From contig NZ_QORW01000001.1 of assembly GCF_003574735.1 (NCBI RefSeq), positions 434,001 through 498,000 on the forward strand: a stretch of 64,000 nucleotides of DNA, read 5' to 3'. The notes under the pieces were generated by a model that had not been told where the DNA came from, made no database searches, and saw only the letters and a program-made list of their open reading frames with translations. Source of the stretch: Dongia deserti (lineage in GTDB: Bacteria; Pseudomonadota; Alphaproteobacteria; Dongiales; Dongiaceae). Position 1 is the stretch's first letter; every line of letters begins with the position of its first letter. This document shows positions 1 through 8,402 of the stretch, one piece after another. A program made the position numbers and the translations under genes.

Positions 1-173
1 TTGGAGAGGGCCCAGCAACGATGGGCCTTGAACATGCCGGCACATCATCCTAACGTCAGTAGGCCTCATCGATCTCGGACACGCTCCCAGCGGGGGCAAA
101 GCGGGGCTCGCATGCGGATCGTTCACCGGGCTCGTCCCGAGGCGCCGGCCTGCGCGTCACGGTCGTTTGCGTC
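1..173. other. left-edge non-coding stretch
   Basis: No gene is supported here. A short imperfect inverted repeat (GGGCCCA at about 8-14 against TGGGCCT at about 22-28) could be the terminator of a gene lying off the left edge, but there is no T-run. The rest should hold the promoter and leader of the histidine kinase that begins at 174; I could not pick out a convincing -35/-10 pair. Confidence 0.3.
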
Positions 174-2795
174 ATGGCCACAATCATAGCCGGCAAACAG
201 ACAGCCGAGACCGAGAAGTCGACGGCCCTTTTTGCCGCGACCGCATTGCTGGTCGTCTATGTGCTGGCGAGCGGTGCGCTGCTGGCGATGGGGCCGCGCG
301 ACTATCCCACGCTTCACACAATTGTCGATACCGCCATCGGCCTGACCGCCGGTGTGCTGGCGCTGCTGCTGTGGGTGATGGGCCGGCATGTCGAGCGGCC
401 GTTCCTCACCTGGCTGGCGATTGGCTTTGCCGTCACGTCGCTGCTTGAGCTCATCCATCTCCTCGCAATCGTGGATTGGCCGGGCAGTGCGCCTGCCCTG
501 CCGGCATCGGCGGACGCGCTGCGCGCCGCGACCTGGGGGCCGGCGGCGCACCTGCTGCCCATCGCGGTTGGCGGATCTCTCTGGCTATCGGGCCGCAACG
601 CGCCATCGACTCTGGGCTTTGCGGCGATCATCGTGGCGCTGACGGCCGGATTGCTAGCCGCCTTCCAGTGGCTGCCCAGCTATACGGCGCCGGCCCATTT
701 CGGCGTCACGCGCCCGGTCTTGTTCGTGGCGCCGCTCTTGTGGCTCGGCATCGGGGTCCATTGCTGGCGCAATCGCGCGGACGACCGCCTGGTGCGCGCG
801 CTCGCTTGGACATCTCCCGCTCTGCTGCTCGCCGGCCTGGTCATGCTGTTCTCGCAGCGCGAGAACGACACCCAGGCCATCGTCGCCCATCTTGGCACGC
901 TGGTCGGTTATCTCGTCCTCCTGGTGCTGCTGCTGAAGCTAGCCTCGCTCGAGATGACCGAGCGCGTGCGGGCGGAAAGCCAGCTGGCGCAACTGATCGA
1001 CGAGCAGGAACGCCGGGTGCGCGAGCGCACCGCAGACCTGGAATCGGAAGTCGCGGTGCGGCGCGAAGCGGAGCAGAATGCGCAAGTCCAGTTGCGGCGC
1101 CTCAACCTGCTGCATGAGATAACCCGCGCGATCGGCAACCGGCAGGATCTCCACAGCATCTACCAAATCGTGGTCCGCAGCCTGGAAGAGCAGGTGCCGG
1201 TCGACCTGTCGTGCCTCTGCCTTTATGACGGCAGCAGCAACGTGCTGACCGTTTCCAAGGTCGGACCGCGCTGCGCCAGGCTCGCGCGGCAGCTCGGCTT
1301 GTCCGAGCGCGTGCGCCTGCCGATCGACAGCGATGCCCTGACGCACGCCATCCGCGGCACGCAGGTTTCCGAACCGGACACCGGCTTGGTCGCCTCACCC
1401 CTGTCACAGCGGCTTGCGGAGGCTGGTCTGCGCTCGCTGGTCGTTTCGCCGCTGAAGATCGAGGACCGCGTATTCGGCGTGCTGATCGTCGCACGGCGGC
1501 AGGCCAAGGGCTTCAGCACCGGCAAGTGCAAGTTCCTGCGCCAGCTCTGCGAGCATGTTGCGCTGGCGGCCCATCAGGCAGAGCTCTACGAAGCGGTGCA
1601 GCAGGCCTATCAGGATCTGCAGCAGACGCAGCACGCGGTGCTGCAGCAGGAGCGGCTGCGCGCCTTGGGACAAATGGCGAGCGGCATCGGCCACGATATC
1701 AACAATGCCCTGTCGCCGATCGCGCTGCATACCGAGGCGCTGCTGGAAAGCGGGGCCGACCTCAGCCCACGCGTGCGGGACTCGCTCCTCACGATTCAGC
1801 GCGCCATCGACAACATCGCCCAGACGGTCGTGCGCATGCGCGAGTTCTACCGCCCGCGCGCCGCGGAATCGGAGCAAGCGCCCGTGCAGCTCAATCCCGT
1901 CGCGTTGCAGGCGATCGACCTGACGCGGGCGCGCTGGCACGACATGCCGCAGCGGCGCGGCCATATCATCACCGTGAAGACCGACCTGGCGGCAGAGCTG
2001 CCGACCGTCCCCGGCATCGAGGGCGAGATCCGCGAGGCGCTGGTCAATCTCATCCTGAACGCGGTCGACGCCATGCCGAACGGCGGCACTCTGACGCTGC
2101 GGACCAAGACGGTCCCACGCCCCCACGCGAGCGACGCTGGCTATGTCCAGATCGATCTTGCCGATACCGGCATTGGCATGAATGACGAGACGCGGCGGCG
2201 TTGCATGGAGCCCTTCTTCACCACCAAGGGCGATGGCGGATCGGGGCTCGGACTCGCCACCGTCTACGGCGTGGTACGGCGCCACGGGGCGGAGATCGAC
2301 ATTCGCAGCGTGTACGGGCGCGGCACGACCGTTTCCCTGGTTTTCCCCGTGCAGGCTGCGACCGAAACGCCTGCCGCAACGCCGCCGCGGACCCATGCCG
2401 CGCCGGAGCGGCTGCGCCTGTTGCTGGTGGACGATGATCCACTATTCCTGAAGTCGCTCGGCGATTTCCTGGAAGCGGATGGTCACATGGTCACCGAGAC
2501 CAGCAGCGGACAGGGCGCGATCGACGCGTTCCGCGCGGCGCACCAGCGGCGCGAATCCTTCTCCGCCGTGATCACCGACCTCGGCATGCCGTACGTCGAC
2601 GGCCGCCGCGTCGCCAGCGCGGTAAAGGAAGTTGCGCCTTCCACGCCGGTCATCCTGCTCACCGGCTGGGGCACGCGCCTGATGCCGGATGACGACATTC
2701 CGCCCAACATCGACCGCGTGCTGAGCAAGCCGCCCAAGCTGCGCGAGCTGAGGCAGACGCTGGGTGAGCTGTGCAAGCCGCAAGTGCCGCGGTAA
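174..2795 (+). CDS. membrane hybrid sensor histidine kinase (MASE-like/GAF/HisKA/HATPase/REC)
   Basis: An inner-membrane hybrid kinase of 873 residues. The first 255 residues or so form about eight hydrophobic helices, like the MASE-type integral membrane sensor domains. A short coiled coil (about 255-310) leads to a GAF domain (about 310-465). The H-box GHDINNALSP puts the phospho-accepting histidine at His507. The ATPase domain (about 590-720) has the N-box LILNAVDAMP and G-boxes DTGIGM and GSGLGLA. A C-terminal receiver domain (about 740-868) has the acidic DDD cluster, phospho-acceptor Asp802 in TDLGMP and the conserved SKPP lysine. Because the receiver is C-terminal, this may feed a phosphorelay or modulate the kinase itself. 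The ligand is unknown. The ATG at 174 is the first good start and opens directly into the first membrane helix. It converges with the PHA depolymerase gene. Confidence 0.88.
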   Translation: MATIIAGKQTAETEKSTALFAATALLVVYVLASGALLAMGPRDYPTLHTIVDTAIGLTAGVLALLLWVMGRHVERPFLTWLAIGFAVTSLLELIHLLAIVDWPGSAPALPASADALRAATWGPAAHLLPIAVGGSLWLSGRNAPSTLGFAAIIVALTAGLLAAFQWLPSYTAPAHFGVTRPVLFVAPLLWLGIGVHCWRNRADDRLVRALAWTSPALLLAGLVMLFSQRENDTQAIVAHLGTLVGYLVLLVLLLKLASLEMTERVRAESQLAQLIDEQERRVRERTADLESEVAVRREAEQNAQVQLRRLNLLHEITRAIGNRQDLHSIYQIVVRSLEEQVPVDLSCLCLYDGSSNVLTVSKVGPRCARLARQLGLSERVRLPIDSDALTHAIRGTQVSEPDTGLVASPLSQRLAEAGLRSLVVSPLKIEDRVFGVLIVARRQAKGFSTGKCKFLRQLCEHVALAAHQAELYEAVQQAYQDLQQTQHAVLQQERLRALGQMASGIGHDINNALSPIALHTEALLESGADLSPRVRDSLLTIQRAIDNIAQTVVRMREFYRPRAAESEQAPVQLNPVALQAIDLTRARWHDMPQRRGHIITVKTDLAAELPTVPGIEGEIREALVNLILNAVDAMPNGGTLTLRTKTVPRPHASDAGYVQIDLADTGIGMNDETRRRCMEPFFTTKGDGGSGLGLATVYGVVRRHGAEIDIRSVYGRGTTVSLVFPVQAATETPAATPPRTHAAPERLRLLLVDDDPLFLKSLGDFLEADGHMVTETSSGQGAIDAFRAAHQRRESFSAVITDLGMPYVDGRRVASAVKEVAPSTPVILLTGWGTRLMPDDDIPPNIDRVLSKPPKLRELRQTLGELCKPQVPR

Positions 2796-2822
2796 CGATC
2801 AGGAACTCCAACCTCTCAAATC

Positions 2823-2921
2823 CGTCATCCTGCTTGGGACGAGGATCCACGAGTTTGCTTGCGATAGTACGATTTTGCATGACGAAGCTCGTGGATGGTC
2901 GTGCCAAGCACGACCATGACG
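2823..2921. repeat. long imperfect intergenic palindrome, REP-like
   Basis: It lies in the 148-bp gap between two convergent genes. The left arm (about 2823-2853) and right arm (about 2888-2921) pair over cgtcat, tgcttgg, acga and atccacgag blocks with a few mismatches. The block gcttgg...cga..atccacga.ttt recurs in the gap near 56555-56578, so this is probably a dispersed intergenic repeat. As RNA it could also act as a bidirectional terminator, although no T-run follows. Confidence 0.5.
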
Positions 2922-2943
2922 ATGTCGCAGTGAACTCGTCTGC

Positions 2944-4167
2944 TCAACCAACCTTCCGCACGAACTCCGCCCACGCTGGGTAGATGAACTGCCGCCATTT
3001 GCGGCCGTTGAAGATGCCGTAGTGGCCGACGCCTTCCTGCTCCAGGTGGCGGCGCTTGGCGGCGGGGATATTGCGGCAGAGATCGTGGGCGGCCTTGGTC
3101 TGGCCCAGGCCCGAGATGTCGTCGAGCTCGCCTTCGATGGTCATGAGCGCGGTCTTCCGGATCGCGGCCGGCACCACCTTCTCATCCCGGTGCGTAAAGG
3201 TGCCGGTCGGCAGCGAGTGGTCCTGGAACACGTGACGAATGGTGTCGAGGTAGAAATCCGCCGACAGGTCCATGACGGAGAGATACTCGTCATAGAAGCG
3301 CCGATGCCCGGCGGCGCTCTCGCCATCGCCGATCACCAGGTGATGGAAGAAGTCGATGTGCGATTGGACGTGGCGGTCGGGATTCATCGACATGAAGCCT
3401 CCCAACTGCAGGAAGCCCGGATAGACCCGCCGCATGGCGCCCGGATAATGCGGCGGCACCAGATCGATCACCTTGCGCTCGAACCAATCCAGGCTCTGGC
3501 TCATGCCGACAAAGTTGACCGCGGTCGGATTGACGCGCGTGTCCACCGGCCCACCCATCAAGGTCAGGCTCTTGGGAGTCGCGAGGTCGCCGCCCGCCGC
3601 CATAAGCGCCGTGGCGGCCAGAACCGGCGGCGACGGCTGGCAGACGGCCATGACATGCGTCTCGGGGCCTAGGATGCGCAGGAAGTCGATGACGTAGTCG
3701 ATATAGTCGGCAAGGTGGAAGCTGCCGGCGCTTAGCGGAACCATCCGCGCGTCGGTCCAGTCGGTGATATAGATCTCATGCTCGGGCAGCAAAGTCTCCA
3801 CCGTGCCGCGCAGCAGGGTCGCAAAGTGGCCGGACATCGGCGCCACGACCAGGACATGGGGATCGGTGCGCGGCGCCTTGAGATCGCGCGCGAAATGCAC
3901 GAGGCGACAGAACGGCTTCTCGGCCACCAGCGCCTCGCGCACGGCGACCTGCTCGCCGGCGACCAGCGTCGCATCGAGGCCAAAGGCCGGCTTCGTCCGG
4001 CGCTGGGTCGCGCGATCGAACAACTCAAACCAGGCAGCAGCAGCGCGGAAGCCGGTCGTGTAGGAGTGCGGCAGCATCGGATGCGACATCATCTGGTGCA
4101 TCCAACGCGCGGTCAGCCGCGCCGGCGTGAGGCTCGCCAAATGGGCCTCGATCGCTTGGTAGAGCAT
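2944..4167 (-). CDS. phaZ: intracellular polyhydroxyalkanoate depolymerase
   Basis: A cytoplasmic enzyme that mobilises stored polyhydroxybutyrate granules to 3-hydroxybutyrate (or its oligomers). The 407-residue length and the motifs match the intracellular PhaZ family. Instead of a serine lipase box it has VCQPSPP with Cys176, the position of the cysteine nucleophile known for the Cupriavidus PhaZ1 type. A conserved His lies near the C terminus in GVGHYGIFNGRKWR. The start is set at the internal ATG at 4167 (MLYQAIEAHL), which matches the family N terminus and has a GGAAGGA ribosome site a few bases upstream; a longer frame to 4203 exists. There is no signal peptide. It is downstream of the SCO gene on the same strand, with a 170-bp gap that argues for its own promoter. 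Confidence 0.92.
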   Translation of the reverse strand: MLYQAIEAHLASLTPARLTARWMHQMMSHPMLPHSYTTGFRAAAAWFELFDRATQRRTKPAFGLDATLVAGEQVAVREALVAEKPFCRLVHFARDLKAPRTDPHVLVVAPMSGHFATLLRGTVETLLPEHEIYITDWTDARMVPLSAGSFHLADYIDYVIDFLRILGPETHVMAVCQPSPPVLAATALMAAGGDLATPKSLTLMGGPVDTRVNPTAVNFVGMSQSLDWFERKVIDLVPPHYPGAMRRVYPGFLQLGGFMSMNPDRHVQSHIDFFHHLVIGDGESAAGHRRFYDEYLSVMDLSADFYLDTIRHVFQDHSLPTGTFTHRDEKVVPAAIRKTALMTIEGELDDISGLGQTKAAHDLCRNIPAAKRRHLEQEGVGHYGIFNGRKWRQFIYPAWAEFVRKVG

Positions 4168-4337
4168 ATGCAGTCCTTCCACCTTCTCGCCGCGGCCCGA
4201 CAAGACGGGCGCGACTCGGCCTCAGTTTCCCCCCAGGAAGGTTGCCGAGACGTTACGAAGGCTGCGACTCGCGCGCAACTAGACTTTTGTCTGACATGAA
4301 AAACTGTGGCCGGCACACATCATGCGCCCACAAGTTT

Positions 4338-4937
4338 TTATAGATGCTTGCGGATTTCGTCGGCCATCTGGTCCGGCGTGGCGTCGGGGCCGAAGTGGGT
4401 GATGTATTTGCCGTCGCCGTCCATCAGATAGATCAGCAGCGTGTGGTCCATCAGGTAGTCGTCGGGCGTTGGGCCCGCCGCCTTCTGATAGAAGACGCGA
4501 TAGGCCTTGGCGGCCTTGGCGATCTGATCCTTGGTGCCGGTCAGGCCCAGCATGCCCGGATGGAAGTTCGACACGTAGTCCTTCAGGACGGCCGGCGTAT
4601 CGCGCTCGGGATCGACGGTGATCAGGATAGGAACGACCCGGTCGGCCGCCACGTCCAGCTTGTCGAGCGCAGCGCTCATGACGCCGAGGGCCGTCGGGCA
4701 GGCATCGGGGCAATAGGTGAAGCCGAAATAGACCAGCATCAGCCTGCCCTGGAAGGTCTGGTCGGTCACCGTATTGCCGTTCTGGTCCACCAGCTCGAAC
4801 GGCCCACCGATCAGCGCCTCGCCGGCCGTATTGCCGGTCAGGGTGCGCTGATAGAGCTGGTGCAGCAGAACGCCGCAGATCGCCAAAACGGCGATGAGGA
4901 CAGCGGTAAGTCCGCGGCGTACCCAGACTGAGTTCAT
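4338..4937 (-). CDS. SCO1/SenC/PrrC family copper chaperone
   Basis: A membrane-anchored thioredoxin-fold protein of 199 residues that in this family delivers copper to the CuA site of cytochrome c oxidase or acts as a thiol-disulfide reductase. One N-terminal transmembrane anchor (about 10-28) places the rest in the periplasm. The copper motif CPDAC (CxxxC) sits in FGFTYCPDACP, and the distal copper-ligand histidine is in MDHTLLIY. The SYLF gene lies 28 bp upstream on the same strand, so the two may be co-transcribed. In Rhodobacter the homologue (SenC/PrrC) is encoded with regB and regA; here regBA is about 5 kb away, with cobalamin genes in between. Confidence 0.9.
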   Translation of the reverse strand: MNSVWVRRGLTAVLIAVLAICGVLLHQLYQRTLTGNTAGEALIGGPFELVDQNGNTVTDQTFQGRLMLVYFGFTYCPDACPTALGVMSAALDKLDVAADRVVPILITVDPERDTPAVLKDYVSNFHPGMLGLTGTKDQIAKAAKAYRVFYQKAAGPTPDDYLMDHTLLIYLMDGDGKYITHFGPDATPDQMADEIRKHL

Positions 4938-4965
4938 GTCCCTCGGTTGCTTCCTGTACGTGCGC

Positions 4966-5646
4966 TCAATAAGGCTGCAGGCTCTTCAGCAGCGCATTCG
5001 TGTTCGGGTTCTTGAACTTGCCCTCCACCACGATGCCGCGCGGGGTCGCGCCTTGGCCATAGTAAGCGCGGTTCCAATCGTCCTTCTTGATGATGCCGGC
5101 ACCTTCGAACGAGACACCGCCGAACAAGCCGGCCGTCTTGGCAAAGCTATAGACATCCGCCTGGAAATTGGTGGTGGTGTCGGCGCCAAGCCCCTTGCCG
5201 ATCGGCCCGACCGCGATCGACATGTCGCCGCCGAACTTGAGCTGGTCGGTCAGCACGGCGTCCAGCGCCTTGTCGCTCATGATGGTCAGCACGACTTCGC
5301 TCACCTGGCCGCCGATCTGCAGGCCGACGCTACCGGCCGCCAGATCGTAGAACGCCGGCTGGCTCCAGCCCTGCGCACCGCGCGCGGAGAGGATGCCGCG
5401 GCCTCCTTCGGCGCCCAGGACGAAGCCACCCTTGTAGAGCTCGGGGAAGATCAGAACGGCCTTGGCGCGCTTCATGTAGCCGGGCAGCTCGCCAAACTCC
5501 ACGGATGTGATCAGCTTCTCGAAGGTGATCCGCGCCTTGTCCACGAGTTCCTGCTGCGGCGTCAGCGTCCATGCGGCGCGCGCACCGACAGCGGCGGCGA
5601 CCGGCGTGGCCAATCCGGCGAGCATGAGAGAACGACGGGTCAACAT
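4966..5646 (-). CDS. SYLF/Ysc84-type lipid-binding domain protein, exported
   Basis: A 226-residue protein with an N-terminal export signal, MLTRRSLMLAG followed by an Ala-rich stretch; the paired arginines suggest possible Tat export. The body is a SYLF (DUF500/Ysc84) domain, seen in ARAKAVLIFPE-like text (here RAKAVLIFP), the glycine-rich GGFVLGAEGGRG, and the block QIGGQVSEVVL. Eukaryotic relatives bind phosphoinositides; bacterial roles are not settled. It is the promoter-proximal gene of a leftward pair with the SCO gene. The start is ATG 5646 with a GGAGGC-like ribosome site just upstream. Confidence 0.85.
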   Translation of the reverse strand: MLTRRSLMLAGLATPVAAAVGARAAWTLTPQQELVDKARITFEKLITSVEFGELPGYMKRAKAVLIFPELYKGGFVLGAEGGRGILSARGAQGWSQPAFYDLAAGSVGLQIGGQVSEVVLTIMSDKALDAVLTDQLKFGGDMSIAVGPIGKGLGADTTTNFQADVYSFAKTAGLFGGVSFEGAGIIKKDDWNRAYYGQGATPRGIVVEGKFKNPNTNALLKSLQPY

Positions 5647-5786
5647 GGCAGCCTCCTGATGGTCCCCGACGATATGCGGCCCCGGCGCTTCTTGTTAACG
5701 AATCGACATGCCGGGACGGCACAGACATAGCCAGCGAAATAAGGCAGCGCAATGGCGGCGCGAGTCGCCCAAACCTCACAAGCGCG

Positions 5787-6428
5787 TCAACGCGTTAGGG
5801 CGTCCGGATGCTGATTGACCGCGACGATGCGCCAGGCGGCACCTTCGGCCGCGCCCTTCAGATGGTCCAGGCGGGTGACGGAGCACGTGTCGATGGCAAA
5901 GCCGAGCGCCCGCTCTGGCTCGATGCCGAGCGCGATCGAGAGCGCCGCTCGGATGGTGCCGCCATGGACCACCGCGACAATGTCCTTGCCCGCATGCTCT
6001 GCCGTGATGCGCGACATGGCGCCGCCGACACGCGCGACCACATCCTCGAAGCTTTCGCCGCCGGGCGGCCGCTCGCTGGCGGGCGAATGCCAGAAGCGGA
6101 GATAATCGGCACCGCGCAGCGCCTCCAGGTCGGCATAGGTCATGCCTTCCCAGTCGCCGAAATGCTGCTCGGCCAGCGCGCTGGTGATGATCGGCGCCGG
6201 CACCGTCGCCATGACCCGCGCCGCGAAAATGGCGGATGCGGTCTGATGCGTGCGCTTGAGATGCGAGACCAGCCAGACCGCATCGTGCGGCAGCAGACCG
6301 GCGAGATGCTTGAACTCGGCTTCATCGGCGCAATCGGCTTCAATGTCGTCCTGGCCATAGACGCGGCCATTCACGCCGATCACCGGAGCATGCCGCACCA
6401 ACCACCAGCGGGTTACGGTATGAATCAT
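5787..6428 (-). CDS. cobC: histidine phosphatase, probable alpha-ribazole phosphatase
   Basis: A phosphoglycerate-mutase-like histidine phosphatase of 213 residues. The catalytic RHG-type motif is WWLVRHAP near the N terminus, and the second histidine is in VVHGGTIRAAL. The proposed reaction is removal of phosphate from alpha-ribazole-5'-phosphate (or adenosylcobalamin-5'-phosphate) late in B12 synthesis. Sequence alone would only give a generic phosphatase; the CobC call rests on its ATGA overlap with cobS, whose stop codon shares bases with this ATG at 6428. The reading frame is open well upstream through cobS, but that part is an out-of-frame shadow. Confidence 0.82.
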   Translation of the reverse strand: MIHTVTRWWLVRHAPVIGVNGRVYGQDDIEADCADEAEFKHLAGLLPHDAVWLVSHLKRTHQTASAIFAARVMATVPAPIITSALAEQHFGDWEGMTYADLEALRGADYLRFWHSPASERPPGGESFEDVVARVGGAMSRITAEHAGKDIVAVVHGGTIRAALSIALGIEPERALGFAIDTCSVTRLDHLKGAAEGAAWRIVAVNQHPDALTR

Positions 6429-7228
6429 GCCAGCGAGACGAGATTGATGAAGACGGCGAGCTGCGCGATCTCCTGGGCGGCACCTAGGACATCGCCGGTG
6501 TAGCCGCGGATCTGGCGGCGTGCGACTTCCGAGACCAGGAAGGCGGCGACGATCGCGACCACCAGGCTGACCAAGGCCGCGCCCGGACCGCACGCAAAGG
6601 CGGAGATCAGCAGCGCAACGCCGAGGCCCTGATAGGTCGCGGCCGCGCTCGGCTTGCCGGCCTCCACCGCGAGGCCGTTGGGGCGTGCCAAGGGCAGCGA
6701 CCGCATGATGATTGGCAAGGTCGCGCGCCCCATGGCGTGGGCCGCGATGAGGGCTCCGGCCACCAGCCAGGGCTCGCCCAGCCCCACCAGCGCGCTGACC
6801 TTGATCGCAGTGGAGAAGCCGAGCGCCAGGACGCCATAGGAGCCGATGCGGCTGTCGCGCATCACCTCCAGCTTGCGCTCGCGATCGCCGCGCACGCCCA
6901 GCATATCGGCGAAATCGGCCAAGCCATCCTCGTGCAGCGCGCCGCCGGCGACGACCGTCGCTGCCACGGCAAGCAGCGCCGCCAGCAAGCCAGAGAGGCC
7001 AATCTCCATGGCCAGAAGATAGATGAGCGAGCCGATCAGGCCGATGACAGCGCCGGCGATCGGGAAAGCACGGGCGGCCTCGGCCGCGCGGCCGGCCGGA
7101 GACTTGAGCGGCAGGCGGGTGAAAAAGCCGATGGCCAGGCGGATCTCCCGCCACCATTGGCCGGGATGCCAGCTGGGCCTGCTCGCGCTCTGGTCAGCTG
7201 GCTGGAAGGGTCTGGGTTGGTCGTCCAT
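6425..7228 (-). CDS. cobS: adenosylcobinamide-GDP ribazoletransferase
   Basis: An integral inner-membrane enzyme that joins alpha-ribazole (or its phosphate) to adenosylcobinamide-GDP, the last assembly step of cobalamin. It has about six hydrophobic helices and the family motifs FFTRLP near the N terminus, GALHEDGLADFADM (the acidic metal-binding region) and DSRIGSYG. The length from ATG 7228 is 267 residues, close to the family norm. A TTG start at 7300 with a better-spaced AGGGA site would add 24 residues, so the exact start is uncertain. It is translationally coupled to cobC through an ATGA overlap and is divergent from cobT. Confidence 0.92.
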   Translation of the reverse strand: MDDQPRPFQPADQSASRPSWHPGQWWREIRLAIGFFTRLPLKSPAGRAAEAARAFPIAGAVIGLIGSLIYLLAMEIGLSGLLAALLAVAATVVAGGALHEDGLADFADMLGVRGDRERKLEVMRDSRIGSYGVLALGFSTAIKVSALVGLGEPWLVAGALIAAHAMGRATLPIIMRSLPLARPNGLAVEAGKPSAAATYQGLGVALLISAFACGPGAALVSLVVAIVAAFLVSEVARRQIRGYTGDVLGAAQEIAQLAVFINLVSLA

Positions 7229-7360
7229 CTCTTTGTTGTTCAATCGATCGCTGTCCCGATTGCCAGGACCCCATATGCAGGTGCAGAACAGCGGCCGCAA
7301 GCTTTCCCTTACTAAGACTTAGAGCCAGAGTCTTAACGAAACGCCCATCAGGAGCCAATC

Positions 7361-8383
7361 TTGGATACCCAATCCGCTGCCAGCTTCGCCGAACTTCGCC
7401 GCATCCTGGCGGAATTCCCTGGCCCCGACCTGGACTCGGCGACCCGGGCCGCCGAGCGCGAGACGCAGCTGACCAAGCCGACCGGCGCGCTCGCCCGGCT
7501 GGAAGAGATCGCGAGCTGGCTCGCCACCTGGCAGGGCAGGCATCCGGCTGCCGTCAATCATCCGCGCGTTGCCGTGTACGCCGGCAACCACGGCATCGCG
7601 GACCGCGGCGTCTCCGCCTATCCCAGGGAAGTCACACAGCAGATGGTGCTGAACTTCCAGGCTGGCGGTGCCGCGATCAACCAGCTGTGCAAGAACGCCG
7701 ACGCCGACCTGCGCGTCTATGAGATGTGCCTGGATCAGCCGACCAAGGATTTCACGCGCGCGCCGGCGCTGAGCGAAGAGGAAGGGGCGCGCGCCATGGC
7801 CTACGGCATGATGTGCGTCGAGCCCGGCGTTGACCTGCTCTGCGTCGGCGAGATGGGCATTGCCAACACCACCAGCGCTGCGGCCATCGCCGCAGCACTG
7901 TTTGGCGGCACCGGCTCCGACTGGGCGGGACCCGGCACCGGCGTGCAAGGCGCGCAGCTGAAACGCAAGGCGGAAGTGATCGATGAAGGGCTCGCTCTGC
8001 ACCGCGCCAAGTTCACCGATGGATTCGAGATCATGCGCTGCCTCGGCGGGCATGAACTCGCCGCCATCGTCGGCGCGGTGATGGCAGCGCGCATGGCGCG
8101 GGTGCCGGTGCTGCTGGACGGGTTCGCCAGCACCGTGGCGGCCTGCATCCTGCTGAAATCGCATCCGGGCGCGCTCGATCACTGCCTGGTCGCTCACTGC
8201 TCGGCGGAGCCCGGCCACCGGCGGCTGCTGACGGAAATTGGCAAGAAGCCGCTGCTAGATTTGGGCATGCGGCTGGGTGAGGGGTCGGGGGCAGCGTTGG
8301 CGATTCCGATCGTGCGTGCCGCCGCCCTGTGCCACGCGGGCATGGCAACCTTCGCCGAGGCCGGAGTCAGCAACAAGGAATAA
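7361..8383 (+). CDS. cobT: nicotinate-nucleotide--dimethylbenzimidazole phosphoribosyltransferase
   Basis: A cytoplasmic enzyme that makes alpha-ribazole phosphate from 5,6-dimethylbenzimidazole and nicotinate mononucleotide, activating the lower ligand used by CobS. At 340 residues it has family length. Recognisable blocks are LTKPTGALARLE, VYAGNHGIADRGVS, CVGEMGIANTTSAAA and the C-terminal LGEGSGAALAIP, which includes the catalytic glutamate region. The start is TTG 7361, preceded by a CAGGAG ribosome site at good spacing. It is divergent from cobS-cobC across about 130 bp. No cobalamin riboswitch fold was recognisable in that short gap. Confidence 0.95.
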   Translation: MDTQSAASFAELRRILAEFPGPDLDSATRAAERETQLTKPTGALARLEEIASWLATWQGRHPAAVNHPRVAVYAGNHGIADRGVSAYPREVTQQMVLNFQAGGAAINQLCKNADADLRVYEMCLDQPTKDFTRAPALSEEEGARAMAYGMMCVEPGVDLLCVGEMGIANTTSAAAIAAALFGGTGSDWAGPGTGVQGAQLKRKAEVIDEGLALHRAKFTDGFEIMRCLGGHELAAIVGAVMAARMARVPVLLDGFASTVAACILLKSHPGALDHCLVAHCSAEPGHRRLLTEIGKKPLLDLGMRLGEGSGAALAIPIVRAAALCHAGMATFAEAGVSNKE

Positions 8384-8402
8384 CCATCTGGCGACCATCT
8401 CC

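Noticed and set aside
5787-7157. A 456-codon leftward frame covering both cobC and most of cobS
   Set aside because: Only its last 213 codons (from 6428) give a phosphatase. The upstream part is arginine-rich out-of-frame translation of cobS.
7229-7360. Cobalamin riboswitch between cobS and cobT
   Set aside because: The divergent gap is about 130 bp, and I saw no B12-box-like sequence or the long fold required. A covariance-model scan would settle it.
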